A DNA stretch of 64,000 bases from DATKFM01 sp046154965 (lineage in GTDB: Bacteria; Pseudomonadota; Alphaproteobacteria; Dongiales; Dongiaceae). The stretch is taken from assembly GCA_046154965.1 (NCBI GenBank), contig JBJXDY010000112.1, forward strand, positions 47,219-111,218. The letters run 5' to 3'. Below are positions 1 through 8,705 of this stretch, in pieces. How positions within the stretch are numbered: position 1 is the stretch's first letter; each line of letters starts with the position of its first letter. Under the pieces are notes generated by a model that saw only the letters and a program-made list of their open reading frames with translations, was not told the origin of the DNA and searched no databases. The position numbers were made by a program, and so were the translations under genes.

Positions 1-19
1 CCGCCGAGGGAGGCGCTTC

Positions 20-553
20 GTGAGCACCGTCCCGCGGCCGCGCTCCCGCGCCGCCCAAGCCCCGGCAGCTCCTGCCCAACGGCGGCTGGAGAAGTCTTCG
101 ACCGCGTTCCGCACCATCAGCGAGGTGGCGCAGGAGCTGGACGTGCCCCAGCATGTGCTGCGCTTCTGGGAAACCCGGTTCAGCCAGATCCGCCCCCTCA
201 AACGCGGCGGCGGCCGCCGCTACTATCGGCCGGAGGATGTGGCGCTGCTCAAGGTCATCCGCGAACTGCTCTACAGCGAAGGCTACACGATCAAGGGCGT
301 GCAAAAGTTGATGCGCGATGGCGCCCTGAAGGGCCGCCTGGCCCAGGACGGCCTGGCCGAGGAATCGGCGGCCGAGGAGCGGGTGGAGGCGCCCGCCGAG
401 AAGCCGGCGCCGCGCACCGCCAAGGCCCGCCAGCCGCAGCCCGACCTGTTCACGGGCGGCGGCGTGGTCGGCGCCACCCGCGACCGCCTGCGCGCCCTGC
501 TGACGGAGCTTGAGGGCCTGCGGGACAAACTGCGCGGCGCGATCGCGCGGTAG
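20..553 (+). CDS. MerR-family transcriptional regulator
   Basis: This 177-residue protein carries an N-terminal MerR-type winged helix-turn-helix at about residues 30-100: FRTISEVAQEL, then the VLRFWE recognition segment and a basic RRYYRPEDVALL wing. A low-complexity Ala/Pro/Glu tail links to a short C-terminal helix (residues 150-175). No metal-binding cysteines are present, so it is not of the mercury/copper sensor type. The GTG start has a GGGAGG ribosome site just upstream and lies at the window edge. In alphaproteobacteria a MerR-like gene of this size usually follows ihfA and precedes tRNA-Pro; the tRNA is found here, while ihfA would lie outside the window. The target is unknown. Confidence 0.9.
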   Translation: MSTVPRPRSRAAQAPAAPAQRRLEKSSTAFRTISEVAQELDVPQHVLRFWETRFSQIRPLKRGGGRRYYRPEDVALLKVIRELLYSEGYTIKGVQKLMRDGALKGRLAQDGLAEESAAEERVEAPAEKPAPRTAKARQPQPDLFTGGGVVGATRDRLRALLTELEGLRDKLRGAIAR

Positions 554-582
554 GGTCAGGTCCAGTTCCAGGGTTCACGTAG

Positions 583-637
583 GGGCGGGCCCCCGGGTCC
601 GGCCAAAGGCCGGCCCGAGGACAAGCTTCAAACCCGC
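583..637. repeat. Dispersed palindromic repeat, copy 1
   Basis: A 55-base element with a hairpin core: CCGGCC-AAA-GGCCGG, extended by CGGG/CCCG with one bulged base. A second copy at 55416-55470 matches at 50 of 55 positions, and three of the five changes fall in the hairpin loop. It lies between the MerR gene and tRNA-Pro. Read as protein it gives a spurious LVLGPA-type peptide. Confidence 0.8.
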
Positions 638-822
638 CCTTTTCGTTTCAGGGCTTGGGCGTGGTTGGGACCGCTGGACATAGGCGGCAACCGGATTCCG
701 AGCGATGGACCCCATGTCCAGCGGAAGACCCCGCGGGAGCAAACCGCCCGGCTGCGGGTTCATTTCATTGCCCCCCGCGGGACAGGCCGCTATAAAAGCC
801 GCCCACCCCTGAGCAGCACGGT

Positions 823-899
823 CGGAGCGTAGCGCAGCCTGGTAGCGCATCAGACTGGGGGTCTGGGGGTCGCTGGTTCAAATCCAGTCGCTCCGACCA
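823..899 (+). tRNA. tRNA-Pro (GGG anticodon)
   Basis: A complete cloverleaf is visible. The acceptor stem CGGAGCG (823-829) pairs with CGCTCCG (889-895), followed by discriminator A and an encoded CCA (897-899). The anticodon loop is CTGGGGG with GGG at 857-859, and the T-arm contains GGTTCAAATCC. The CCA end is encoded. Confidence 0.96.
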
Positions 900-1451
900 A
901 TTCTCCCGAGGACGCCAAAAGGAACCAGCCGCCGGCCGCGAGCCATGCGCTGCGCGCATGGCTCGGAACGGGACCAACTCAACCCCATGGAAGGCGGAAT
1001 CCGCGACAGAAAATTGCGGAGCTATGCACCTGGCGCATAGCTTCAAGGGCGTGCTGTCTTATGGGAATACAGACTTATCGCCGGACTCCCAGCGCGGGAG
1101 TCCGGCCAGCAAACCGATCCACAATGTCCAACATCGAGGCCGCGCGGCGAGCGGCGGATTTCCGATATGGGAACTCGACCGGGGTCGATCAAGGTAATTA
1201 TTCCTGGTCGCTGGCATCCGCGAGCATGGAATGCCTTATTCCGACCGTTTAACCCGCGGCTGGACTCCGGAGAGTCTGCTGCGTGTAGATTGCCGGTCAC
1301 GAAGTCCGTGAATCCACGACGATTTCCTGGCGACTTCTTCCATTGGGGAGGCGCCCACCAGCACAGGCTTGCCCCTTTTCGGGTTGACTTCATGTCCGCG
1401 GCAATAGGAGCGTTCCATCCGGGCCGGAGCGATCGGAGTGGGGGTGTTGCC
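900..1451. other. Intergenic region after tRNA-Pro
   Basis: About 550 bases with no convincing gene. Short open frames here lack ribosome sites and recognisable content. I found no repeat of the tRNA 3' end that would mark an attachment site, and no clear terminator. Confidence 0.5.
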
Positions 1452-2618
1452 GTGAAAGCGATCATGCTGGCAACTGGCTTGATTTCAATTTGGTCCGCCG
1501 GCGCCATTGCCCAGTCCACAATCAGCGACGATTTCAAATCGGGAGCGCTGGATTGGGGCCTTTGGTGCCCCTGCCAGGTCAACATGAGGGATGCGCCGTT
1601 GACGTATTCGGCCGATCCCGACCAGGCCGGCGACCAGTTTGTATCGATTATCGCGGACAAAGCGTCGCTTGGCGGGAATGTCTGCCGTTCGAGAAAGCCC
1701 GAGCTCGAATGCAGGCCGCCGGCCGGCACGCCCGAGTTCACGATGTTCATGTCTGGAGTGGGAGCCGAGGCAACCGCTTCGGAAGCGGATGCAGTCGCAG
1801 ATTCACCCGAGTCGCTGGGTCCAAGCTTCATCCGGCCCCGGGAGATGCTGTCATTGGATAGCACATTGGGCACGCTGACGAAGCGGGCGGCGCAAAACCC
1901 CTACTGCGACGATGAAGCATTGCAGCATGTCCAGGCTGCGGGTGAAGAGGGCGAATGCATTCAGCGACAGGAGCTAAGGCCGCAGAGCCTCCATGCACAC
2001 AGCATGACGATACCCTATCGCTATTCCATCCGATTTCGCATGCCTGATGTCATTGAAGATCAGAAGAATTCGATCCGCTGGGTCATCAGCCAATGGAAGC
2101 ATGAACCGATCAGCGCTGCCTACGAAAAGGAGTTCGGTGAAGGATGGGGACCCAGTCCATTCCTGGCTCAGAGATTCGACAATGGCGTTCTCCACGTGAC
2201 GATTCAAGATGAGCATTGCCGTTGCATGGTGGCGTCCGCGCCCCTTCCGAATGGCTCCAATCTTGTCTGGAAGGACGGCCCTGCCCAGTATTGCATATCG
2301 ACCCGGCCCGAAGATCCGCCGAATTTTGCCTGCGTTGCGGATCTCCAGGTCGAGTACGGCCCTGATCCGGTGCTGACGTCACCGCGCGGCCGGTGGGTCG
2401 AAATGACCTATAGAGTCGAAGCGGGCCGCCTGGGACGCGCCATGGTCGAGATCCATCAGGGAGATGAGTTCATCGTCCGCGTTACCGGCAAGATCGGCTA
2501 TGCGGTGGATCCCGGCCAGGACTCGGTCATAAAATTCAAGTTCGGCCCCTATCGCGACTACATGCCGTTTGTTCACACAATGGATGTCGATTGGCTTGAT
2601 ATCGCGCCGGCCGACTAG
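1452..2618 (+). CDS. Secreted heparin-lyase-I-like polysaccharide lyase (putative)
   Basis: A 388-residue protein whose GTG start gives a clean signal peptide (VKAIMLATGLISIWSAG, cleavage after AIAQ). An upstream extension of the open frame lacks one, so I chose this start. The mature part contains FRM, IRWVISQWKHEP, a GRWVEMTYRVE strand, and near the end KFGPYRD followed by MDVDWLDI. These blocks resemble the jelly-roll heparin-lyase-I-like polysaccharide lyase family, in which a K-F-G-x-Y-R segment is typical. Many paired cysteines suggest an exported, disulfide-bonded enzyme. A cysteine-rich insert at about residues 60-150 is unlike the usual family. Lyase activity and substrate are inferred. 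Base composition is lower in GC than the operons further on. Confidence 0.55.
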   Translation: MKAIMLATGLISIWSAGAIAQSTISDDFKSGALDWGLWCPCQVNMRDAPLTYSADPDQAGDQFVSIIADKASLGGNVCRSRKPELECRPPAGTPEFTMFMSGVGAEATASEADAVADSPESLGPSFIRPREMLSLDSTLGTLTKRAAQNPYCDDEALQHVQAAGEEGECIQRQELRPQSLHAHSMTIPYRYSIRFRMPDVIEDQKNSIRWVISQWKHEPISAAYEKEFGEGWGPSPFLAQRFDNGVLHVTIQDEHCRCMVASAPLPNGSNLVWKDGPAQYCISTRPEDPPNFACVADLQVEYGPDPVLTSPRGRWVEMTYRVEAGRLGRAMVEIHQGDEFIVRVTGKIGYAVDPGQDSVIKFKFGPYRDYMPFVHTMDVDWLDIAPAD

Positions 2619-2686
2619 CGGCTCCCGGTTGCGGTGTTTGCAATGACCTGGTCTGCTCGATTGGCCGTTTTGCCGGCCAGGGAAAT

Positions 2687-3640
2687 CTACAGCGCGCCCA
2701 GCGCGCGCAGGTAGCCGTCCATCAGATGATCGCGGACGGCCCGCGGCAGGGCGTCGATGACCAGCGCCGCGCCGGCATGTTCAGCGGGGAAGGACGGCAT
2801 CCCGCCATTGCCGGAGTCCGGGCCGCCGCCGAGGAGCGACTTGATCGACCGCGGCGAGTCGCCGTCGCCGGGTTCGGCTCCCGGCGGCTGCAGCGCCTGG
2901 GGATCGAACCGGCGGCCCCGCGGGCAGGACAGGGCGCGGCCCACATGGCGGTAATCCAGATGGGCGATCGCCGGCGGAACGTGGGGCACGATATCGGCGC
3001 CATGGATCAGCCGGAACGTGCGCTGACCCAGGGTGGCGGCATCGGAGCTGATGGGCGCATTGTCGTAGGCCTGCGCCGCGGCGCCGGTGAACACGCGCGG
3101 CATGCCCAGGCTGTAGACGGCGCGGAGCTTGGCGGCAGCCTCGGGCATCTCCCCGCATAGCCGCGCCGCGGCCACCACCGAGAGCGCGCCGCCCAGGCTG
3201 TGGCCGGCGAAGTAGAGGTCGGTTGCCGCGGCGATGTGGGGCCGGAGCTGCTCCGCCCAGACCGCCTCGACCCCGGCCTCGAATCCTTCATGCACGCCTT
3301 CGTCCGCGCCGATCGTAAGATTCCGCACCCACTGCAGCAGATTCTCCGGTTCGGTGCCGGCGAAGGCGGCGATGGTTGCGTCACCGGCGCGCGCGACGTA
3401 GCCGTTGGTGGTGGAGATGGGCAGCACGCTGTTGAAATCGCCGGCGATGATGGTTTCAAGCCGCCAGCCCCAGCGGGCGAGGATGCGGGAGAACTTGGCC
3501 TCGTCGGCGGTTTCGTAGGCGAGCTGCGCGGACCAGGCGAGGGCGCGGGCGGTGGGAAGGTCAAGGCAACCGGCAGACGGCACCGGCCCAATCGGTGCGG
3601 TGGGAAACACATCCTCTCTGAATGCGGTAAACAGCCCCAT
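2687..3640 (-). CDS. Lipase class 3 family protein
   Basis: A 317-residue alpha/beta hydrolase with the class 3 lipase signature YFAGHSLGGALS; nucleophile Ser at about 148, likely acid Asp in HGADIVPHVPP (about 216) and a His in DYRHVG (about 232). Upstream, an AAFAGTE segment followed by W and a buried NLTIGADEGVHEGF helix match the fold. The start is set at MGLFTAFRE because the longer open frame begins with low-quality sequence. No signal peptide is visible, so it is probably cytoplasmic or exported another way. Substrate is unknown; these enzymes cleave acylglycerols or other esters. It stands alone on the minus strand. Confidence 0.8.
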   Translation of the reverse strand: MGLFTAFREDVFPTAPIGPVPSAGCLDLPTARALAWSAQLAYETADEAKFSRILARWGWRLETIIAGDFNSVLPISTTNGYVARAGDATIAAFAGTEPENLLQWVRNLTIGADEGVHEGFEAGVEAVWAEQLRPHIAAATDLYFAGHSLGGALSVVAAARLCGEMPEAAAKLRAVYSLGMPRVFTGAAAQAYDNAPISSDAATLGQRTFRLIHGADIVPHVPPAIAHLDYRHVGRALSCPRGRRFDPQALQPPGAEPGDGDSPRSIKSLLGGGPDSGNGGMPSFPAEHAGAALVIDALPRAVRDHLMDGYLRALGAL

Positions 3641-3799
3641 GAATTCCCGGCCGCCGAACGAGACCTGACAAGCGTAACCGGCGCTTTCGCCATGAGCAAA
3701 TCGACCGCGACAGGCTACATCAATCCAGCGATTGGACGGCGGACCCTTATCCCTGGGCGTGACATGCCGCGATTTCAACGAAGGCTTGGCGACGCCGAG

Positions 3800-4198
3800 C
3801 TACGACGCGAGCAGCCTTGCTATGTCGGTGGCGATGTCGACGAGAGCATCGACAATCCTTGCCGTTCTCTCGGCCGCCTTGCCGATCTCGTTAAGGCGAT
3901 CAAGATCCTTCTTCAGGTCGCGATTGATCGACCTGAATGCGTTTGTCAGCCGCTGTACCTCGGACGTCTCGTTGAGGGCGCGAAGCGTGACGAACCCCAG
4001 CTCAATCTTCGCAGCCGCAATGGCAGATTGCGCCATCCGCTTTTCCTTGCGTTGCTTCGCCTCGGTCGCATTCAGCGGGCGATCCCATTCGATATCGTCG
4101 ATGGCGTCGATCTGTTGCTGGATCTCCAGGTTCTTCATCGCCAGAAGGCCACGGGCCTTCTCTGCATTCTCCAGGACTTTATCGATATCGTTTGCCAT
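3800..4198 (-). CDS. Hypothetical coiled-coil protein
   Basis: A 132-residue, highly charged, almost entirely helical protein with no signal peptide. Heptad-like stretches run from about residue 5 to 60 and from 80 to 125 (for example LTNAFRSINRDLKKDLDRL). The ATG start is preferred because AGGAAGGG lies eight bases upstream; a GTG nine bases earlier would overlap the upstream stop. It directly follows the lipoprotein gene and is probably cotranscribed and translationally coupled with it. No family is recognised. The pair may form an envelope-associated helical complex, which is inference only. Confidence 0.6.
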   Translation of the reverse strand: MANDIDKVLENAEKARGLLAMKNLEIQQQIDAIDDIEWDRPLNATEAKQRKEKRMAQSAIAAAKIELGFVTLRALNETSEVQRLTNAFRSINRDLKKDLDRLNEIGKAAERTARIVDALVDIATDIARLLAS

Positions 4199-4203
4199 GG
4201 TGA

Positions 4204-5193
4204 TCACCCTTCCTCGGCATTGGCCGCGGCAAGCAGACCCATTACGATGCCCTCAAGCCGCTGTGCTTGCGTTTTGACGGCTTCCAGACTGGCGATGGCT
4301 TTGTCCCATGAAATCTCGTCGTCGTTCAGCGCTTTTGTCAGATCGCTGTGCGCTTTCGCCAATCCCGCAAAGACAGCTTCGGGATCCGCAGTGAGAACAG
4401 TGTCGTAGGCGCGGGCGGCCTGGAGCAAATTCGTCAAATTTGCGTCGGTGCGTGACTCGCGAAAGGCGTCAAGCCGGGTTCTGACCGTTTCCGCAAGGCT
4501 CTCTCTTGTAATCGAGTCGGCTTGTTCCATTGTCTTCGTGAACAGGCTAACGGAATCGGCGATGAGCGGGTCCGCATTCTGAGTCGCGGTACGAAGCGCA
4601 TTCAGCTTCACGCTGTTGATGTATGCGCCGAAAGCCCATTTTATGGCCTCTCCCGCCGGTGTCGCGAAGCTGCCAAAGGACTTGTCTTGCCCCACCAGCT
4701 TGGCAAGATTGACCAGGTTGCCGTTTACCGAATCCACACTGCGTTCGACTCTCGCCGCCGTGTCCGCTGCGACGATGGCTTGCAGTCCATTCCCGTACTT
4801 TCGAATCTCATTCATGAGTGTTAGGATGTTCTGGATGGGTGGCTCGGGGTCTATGAGCTTTGGATTGGGATCATCCCTCTGCGCGAGGATCACGACGCGG
4901 CAGCGATTGGAATTGCCCTGACAATCGATGGTTTCCCCCTCCCGCATGAAGCGGACTCCGGGTGGCGTGGCCAACGCCTGTTCGCGACGGATCCTACCGA
5001 CTTCCTTTACTGCGAGATTACTGTAGCCGGACAAGGCCGCATTCGCTGACGATGCCGCTTCCGAGAATGTCCGTATCGGCGGCTCATACTCCGCAACCGA
5101 ACAAGCGGAGACTCCGAAGCCGAAGGCCAGCGCGGTAACTGCGCTGTACAGGCGGCTGAGTTGCGGAATGAATGTGAAAACCTGTCTCGACAT
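4204..5193 (-). CDS. Hypothetical lipoprotein, helical
   Basis: A 329-residue protein with an N-terminal hydrophobic segment ending in GFGVSAC, a plausible lipobox with the acylated Cys at about residue 31. The rest is mostly helical and rich in Ala, Asn and Asp (for example NLTNLLQAARAYDTVL), with a short CQGNSNRC loop that may form a disulfide. The ATG was chosen for its GGGGAG site eight bases upstream. It is followed by the coiled-coil gene and is divergent from the peptidoglycan-binding gene at 5575. No family is recognised. Base composition is visibly less GC-rich than that of neighbouring operons. Confidence 0.6.
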   Translation of the reverse strand: MSRQVFTFIPQLSRLYSAVTALAFGFGVSACSVAEYEPPIRTFSEAASSANAALSGYSNLAVKEVGRIRREQALATPPGVRFMREGETIDCQGNSNRCRVVILAQRDDPNPKLIDPEPPIQNILTLMNEIRKYGNGLQAIVAADTAARVERSVDSVNGNLVNLAKLVGQDKSFGSFATPAGEAIKWAFGAYINSVKLNALRTATQNADPLIADSVSLFTKTMEQADSITRESLAETVRTRLDAFRESRTDANLTNLLQAARAYDTVLTADPEAVFAGLAKAHSDLTKALNDDEISWDKAIASLEAVKTQAQRLEGIVMGLLAAANAEEG

Positions 5194-5574
5194 TGGCTGC
5201 ACTCCCCGAGCAATTGCCTAGCGAGAAACTCAGCGGGCAGATCCGGCGTGTTCGTCAGAGGGCCCATTGCCGATCGGAAGAACACGCCGAGGACCATGGG
5301 GATAAACGCCCATGCAGCGTTTATCAGGCGCCGGCAACCGTATATGTGACGAAAGTCACAGCCGCCATTTGCGATGACTGCGTTAGATAACGCTTCGTGC
5401 GCCCGCCGTTTGGAGACATCGGGCATTTCGCTTCGGTCACCGGCTTCGCGCGCCGGCTACACGAATCAGGGCGGGCGACATGATTGGGACTTGCGCGGGC
5501 ACCGCCAGACAGGCCGCATCGGACCGGATAAGAATTCGCGGAATCCCGCTTGCAAAAAGCATAGGAGGACGGAA
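5194..5574. other. Divergent intergenic region
   Basis: About 380 bases between two divergent genes, expected to hold both promoters. The open frames crossing it lack start signals. The only clear site is AGGAGG at 5563-5568, the ribosome site for the gene at 5575. Confidence 0.4.
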
Positions 5575-6465
5575 ATGCGCCTAGGCGATATCGCACGAGG
5601 GCCAGTCAAGGTCGCAATGCCGGACATCGGACGTCACGTCGATCTGGCGCGGGACCTGCAGACCCGATTGAGCGAGTTCGGCCTGTTAGACCCGCCGGCC
5701 GATGGGGAGTTTGGCCCGGTTTCACGCTGGGCCTTGGATGCATTTCTCGATCGAAACAATCTGAAAGCGAAACTGAGCATCGATCGTCAGGTGGCCGAGC
5801 GACTGCTCCAAGCGAGTGCGGACTCGCTCTTTCCGCTCGAAGTGAAGGATGACCTCGCGGGGCGGCTGGTGCTTGCTATGCAATCCAAAGGCCACTCAAT
5901 CATCCGGCATCCCGATTGCATCAATATCGTCTATGCCGAGGCAATGGATACGGATGGCAATCGTAACAGCAATACGCCGAACCGTTTCAATGACTCGCGC
6001 TTCACACTGCGGATCAACAAGGCCGGGCGTCCCGTTATTGCCGGAGCGTGGGACGCCACGACAGAGCCCGGCCGCTTCTGGACGGAGAATCCGATGAGTT
6101 CCAAGGGCGCCGCTCGCATCGCCTTTGGCCAGTACAAGGCCTGGTCAGTGGGTGTCCATAACGCGCGAAAAAAGACCGCACATGAGGCGCTCGTGCAAAC
6201 GGCTCCTATCAAGGTGCATCGCGACCTTAACAAGGACTTCAACCGTACCGGCGACGCGTCCGATACAGGACTTTTCGGCGTCAATCAGCATTGGGGCTAC
6301 GACAATGCCAAGGATGACATCGGCCGCGCCAGCGCGGGCTGTCTGGTTGGCCGGACAAAGGCCGGCCATCGCGAGTTCATGGCGATTGTGAAATCGGATC
6401 CGAGATTTGTCGTAAACAACAGCTTTCGATTCCTATCGACGATTATCAACGGAGCTGAAATCTAG
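5575..6465 (+). CDS. Peptidoglycan-binding, L,D-transpeptidase-like protein
   Basis: A 296-residue protein with a strong AGGAGG ribosome site. Residues 15-85 resemble a peptidoglycan-binding helical domain (DLQTRLSEFGLLDPPADGEFGP, a search-and-count type repeat). The C-terminal part has HWGYDNAKDDIGRASAGCLVGR at about residues 243-264. Its H...S-x-G-C arrangement resembles the catalytic H/S-H-G-C motif of YkuD-type L,D-transpeptidases, with Cys as nucleophile. No signal peptide is seen, unusual for a periplasmic enzyme but common for phage lysins and secreted effectors. It could be a phage- or secretion-associated cell-wall enzyme. Function is inferred from motifs only. Confidence 0.55.
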   Translation: MRLGDIARGPVKVAMPDIGRHVDLARDLQTRLSEFGLLDPPADGEFGPVSRWALDAFLDRNNLKAKLSIDRQVAERLLQASADSLFPLEVKDDLAGRLVLAMQSKGHSIIRHPDCINIVYAEAMDTDGNRNSNTPNRFNDSRFTLRINKAGRPVIAGAWDATTEPGRFWTENPMSSKGAARIAFGQYKAWSVGVHNARKKTAHEALVQTAPIKVHRDLNKDFNRTGDASDTGLFGVNQHWGYDNAKDDIGRASAGCLVGRTKAGHREFMAIVKSDPRFVVNNSFRFLSTIINGAEI

Positions 6466-6582
6466 GGGCTTGAGTCGAGGTTCCGGACGCGCTCCAGACC
6501 CTCTTCCGTATCGAGATTGGGTAAGATCCGCTTGCGATGCGGCGTCTTTGACTTTGCATGGCGAAACCGGACGCGGGCCGCC

Positions 6583-6656
6583 GGTCTGCTCCAGCCCTCC
6601 GCCCACCGCGATCACCTGGCCCGTGACGGACCCGCCGCATCCGATGCGAGATAGCC
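6583..6656 (-). pseudogene. Relic of an SDR dehydrogenase 3' end
   Basis: Reading the minus strand, one frame gives GYLASDAAG and, after a frame change near 6629, another gives SVTGQVIAVGGGLEQ. Together these reproduce the standard C-terminus of FabG-like short-chain dehydrogenases (compare GYLACDAAAYITGQVIAV at the end of the intact ketoreductase at 7964). Nothing upstream of this end survives before the Rieske gene stop at 6687. This is a short decayed fragment, not a gene. Confidence 0.6.
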
Positions 6657-6686
6657 GGCCGACCCGGCCTTCCAGCAGCGTTCCGG

Positions 6687-7868
6687 CTACTCCGCCGCCA
6701 GGCCGCGCATGCCGTGCCGGTCCCGGGTCAGGGAGCGCGCGAGGTACTTGTAGAACTGCGCCACCGTGCCCTCGAAATGCGACAGCGGCCCGCGCCCGGT
6801 CTTGCGCGAGCGCATCGCCTTGGCGAGTTCGGTGGTGGCCAGGGAGTCTTCCCGGTTGACCCGCTCGATCATCTCGCGCCGGGCGCGGCCGAGTTCGGGG
6901 TCTTCGTTCACCAGGTCCCGCCACATCAGATAGCCGCCGAGGATCTTGGTCCGCTCCGGCCCGTCCGGGCGGAAGGAGAGCCAGTTGTTGGTCCCTGGCC
7001 GCATCGCCATGGTGAAGGCGGGGAAGACATAGACCATGTAGCCGCTGGTCAGTTCCTCCTCGGTCAGCCCGCGCAGGTCGCCCTTGGGATTCATCGGATG
7101 GGACGCGCCGCCGAGAAATTTCTCGCCCATGCGGCAACGCTCATGGGTGAAGCTGTCGTCGGTCTTGGGCGAGGCCGGGATGTAGGTGTTCCGCGCCGGC
7201 ATTTGCACGCCCACCGTCTCCGCATGGAGCGCGATATGGTGGTAGTACTCCATGGAATTCTCCGCAGAGAGCTTCCAGTTGCCGTCCCACACCGCATCGT
7301 AGTGGAAAATCTCGGTCTGCTCGGCGATGCGGTAGTGGGCGACCGCCGCATCCATCGACGCCATGACCGGCGCCAGCGGCGCGGCCTCGTCGTCCAGATT
7401 GACGAACAGGAATCCCATCCAGCTGTCGAGCCGGTACGCCGGGAGGCTGCAGGCCTTCTTGTCGAATACGAGGCTTTGCTCCATATGGGGTGCGCCGATC
7501 AGATGGCCGTCGGTGCCGTAGGTCCAGGCATGGTAGGGGCAGGTGAAGCGCTTGGCGTTGCCCTTGTCCTGCACCACCGGCATGGCGCGGTGCCGGCAGA
7601 CGGCGTTGAGCGCGCGGACCTTGCCATCGGTCCCGCGCACGACGATGACCGGCTCGCCCATGACGTCGATGCAGTAATAGTCGCCGGGGTCCGGCACATA
7701 CTCGTCGCGCCCGACGCAGAGCCAGGATTTCTCGAAGATTTTCCGGATCTCCAGATCGTAAAGCTCCGCACTCGTATAGGCCTCGCGCGGCAGCGACAGG
7801 CAGGCGTTATCGGGCTTGCCCAGATAGGCATGGAGTTCGTCGAGCAGCGCATTCAGGTTCATGGTCAT
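6687..7868 (-). CDS. Rieske [2Fe-2S] aromatic ring-hydroxylating oxygenase, alpha subunit
   Basis: A 393-residue protein with an N-terminal Rieske domain: CRHRAMPV and CPYHAWTY supply the two Cys and two His cluster ligands (about residues 86-110). The catalytic domain carries ENSMEYYHHIALH, matching the N-x2-E-x2-H-x4-H mononuclear iron motif. Such enzymes use electrons from a reductase to hydroxylate, demethylate or desaturate aromatic or quaternary-amine substrates. No beta subunit, ferredoxin or reductase gene is adjacent. It lies 95 bases after the last gene of the polyene-like operon on the same strand, so it may be a tailoring enzyme of that pathway; this is inference. Substrate is unknown. 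Confidence 0.9.
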   Translation of the reverse strand: MTMNLNALLDELHAYLGKPDNACLSLPREAYTSAELYDLEIRKIFEKSWLCVGRDEYVPDPGDYYCIDVMGEPVIVVRGTDGKVRALNAVCRHRAMPVVQDKGNAKRFTCPYHAWTYGTDGHLIGAPHMEQSLVFDKKACSLPAYRLDSWMGFLFVNLDDEAAPLAPVMASMDAAVAHYRIAEQTEIFHYDAVWDGNWKLSAENSMEYYHHIALHAETVGVQMPARNTYIPASPKTDDSFTHERCRMGEKFLGGASHPMNPKGDLRGLTEEELTSGYMVYVFPAFTMAMRPGTNNWLSFRPDGPERTKILGGYLMWRDLVNEDPELGRARREMIERVNREDSLATTELAKAMRSRKTGRGPLSHFEGTVAQFYKYLARSLTRDRHGMRGLAAE

Positions 7869-7963
7869 CGCTGGCCCCGTTGCATCGCAAGGGCGCCGAT
7901 ACTACCACAAACCGCAGCGTCTCCAATGGGGCAGCGGCGGGCCGGAATTGTTTCTCAAGACGG

Positions 7964-8683
7964 CTAACCGATGCCGCCGCTGACGGCGATCACCTGGCCG
8001 GTGATGTACGCCGCCGCGTCGCACGCCAGATACCCCACCAGCCCCGCCACTTCCTCCGGCTTGCCCGCCCGCTGCATCGGCACCAGGCGGTCGATCGCGG
8101 CGGCATCGAACGCGCGCATCGTGTCTTCGGTGTCGATGATGCCGGGCGCGACCACGTTCACGGTGACGCCGCGGGAGGCGACTTCCAATGCGAGCGACCT
8201 GGCCGCGCCATGCAGGCCGGCTTTGGCTGCGGCGTAGTTGGTCTGCCCGCGGTTGCCGACGATGCCGGAGATGGATGAGATGGCGATAACGCGGCCCCAG
8301 CGGGTGCGCATCATCGGCAGCAGCAGCGGGCGCGCCACGCTGAAGAAGCCGTTGAGCGAGACGTCGATCACGTCTTTCCAATGCTCCGGTTTCATGCCGG
8401 CCATCGGCGCGTCATGATGGGCGCCGGCGTTGCTGACCAGCACCTGGATCGGGCCGGCGGCGAGCAGGGCCTCGATTGCGCGCGCGGTGGCCGCCATGTC
8501 CGTGACATCGAAGGCGGCCGTCTCGGCGCTGCCGCCCGCCTCGCGGATCGCGGCGGCGACGGTTTCGGCTCGAGCGGGCCGGCTGCGGCCATGGACGATG
8601 ACATGCAGGCCGTCGGCGGCGAGGCGTTGGCAGATCGCCGCGCCGATCGCGCCGCTGCCGCCGGTGACGAGGGCCCTTTTCAT
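7964..8683 (-). CDS. 3-oxoacyl-ACP reductase (ApeQ-like ketoreductase)
   Basis: A 239-residue short-chain dehydrogenase with the NADP-binding GGSGAIG motif near the N-terminus, NAG at about residue 90, a catalytic Ser in SSISGIVG, and Y-x3-K in NYAAAKAG. The C-terminus GQVIAVSGG is typical of FabG-type ketoreductases. In aryl-polyene clusters this protein reduces the beta-keto group made by the ketosynthase pair before dehydration. It is the last tightly linked gene of the minus-strand operon, 22 bases after the dehydratase. Naming as the pathway ketoreductase rests on family plus context. Confidence 0.88.
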   Translation of the reverse strand: MKRALVTGGSGAIGAAICQRLAADGLHVIVHGRSRPARAETVAAAIREAGGSAETAAFDVTDMAATARAIEALLAAGPIQVLVSNAGAHHDAPMAGMKPEHWKDVIDVSLNGFFSVARPLLLPMMRTRWGRVIAISSISGIVGNRGQTNYAAAKAGLHGAARSLALEVASRGVTVNVVAPGIIDTEDTMRAFDAAAIDRLVPMQRAGKPEEVAGLVGYLACDAAAYITGQVIAVSGGIG

Positions 8684-8705
8684 GGCGCTGGCCGGTCCTC
8701 CGTCC

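Noticed and set aside
765..1046. Minus-strand open frame containing ERLDLNQRPPDPQSDALPG
   Set aside because: This is antisense read-through of the tRNA-Pro gene, a common false protein; it has no gene signals.
899..6500. Attachment-site repeat of the tRNA-Pro 3' end marking an island boundary
   Set aside because: No convincing second copy of the tRNA end was found up to 6500; a short CGCTCC match near 6490 is too weak.
6433..7137. 234-codon minus-strand frame across the Rieske 3' end
   Set aside because: Shifted-frame shadow of the Rieske gene; only its end is informative, as the SDR relic reported separately.
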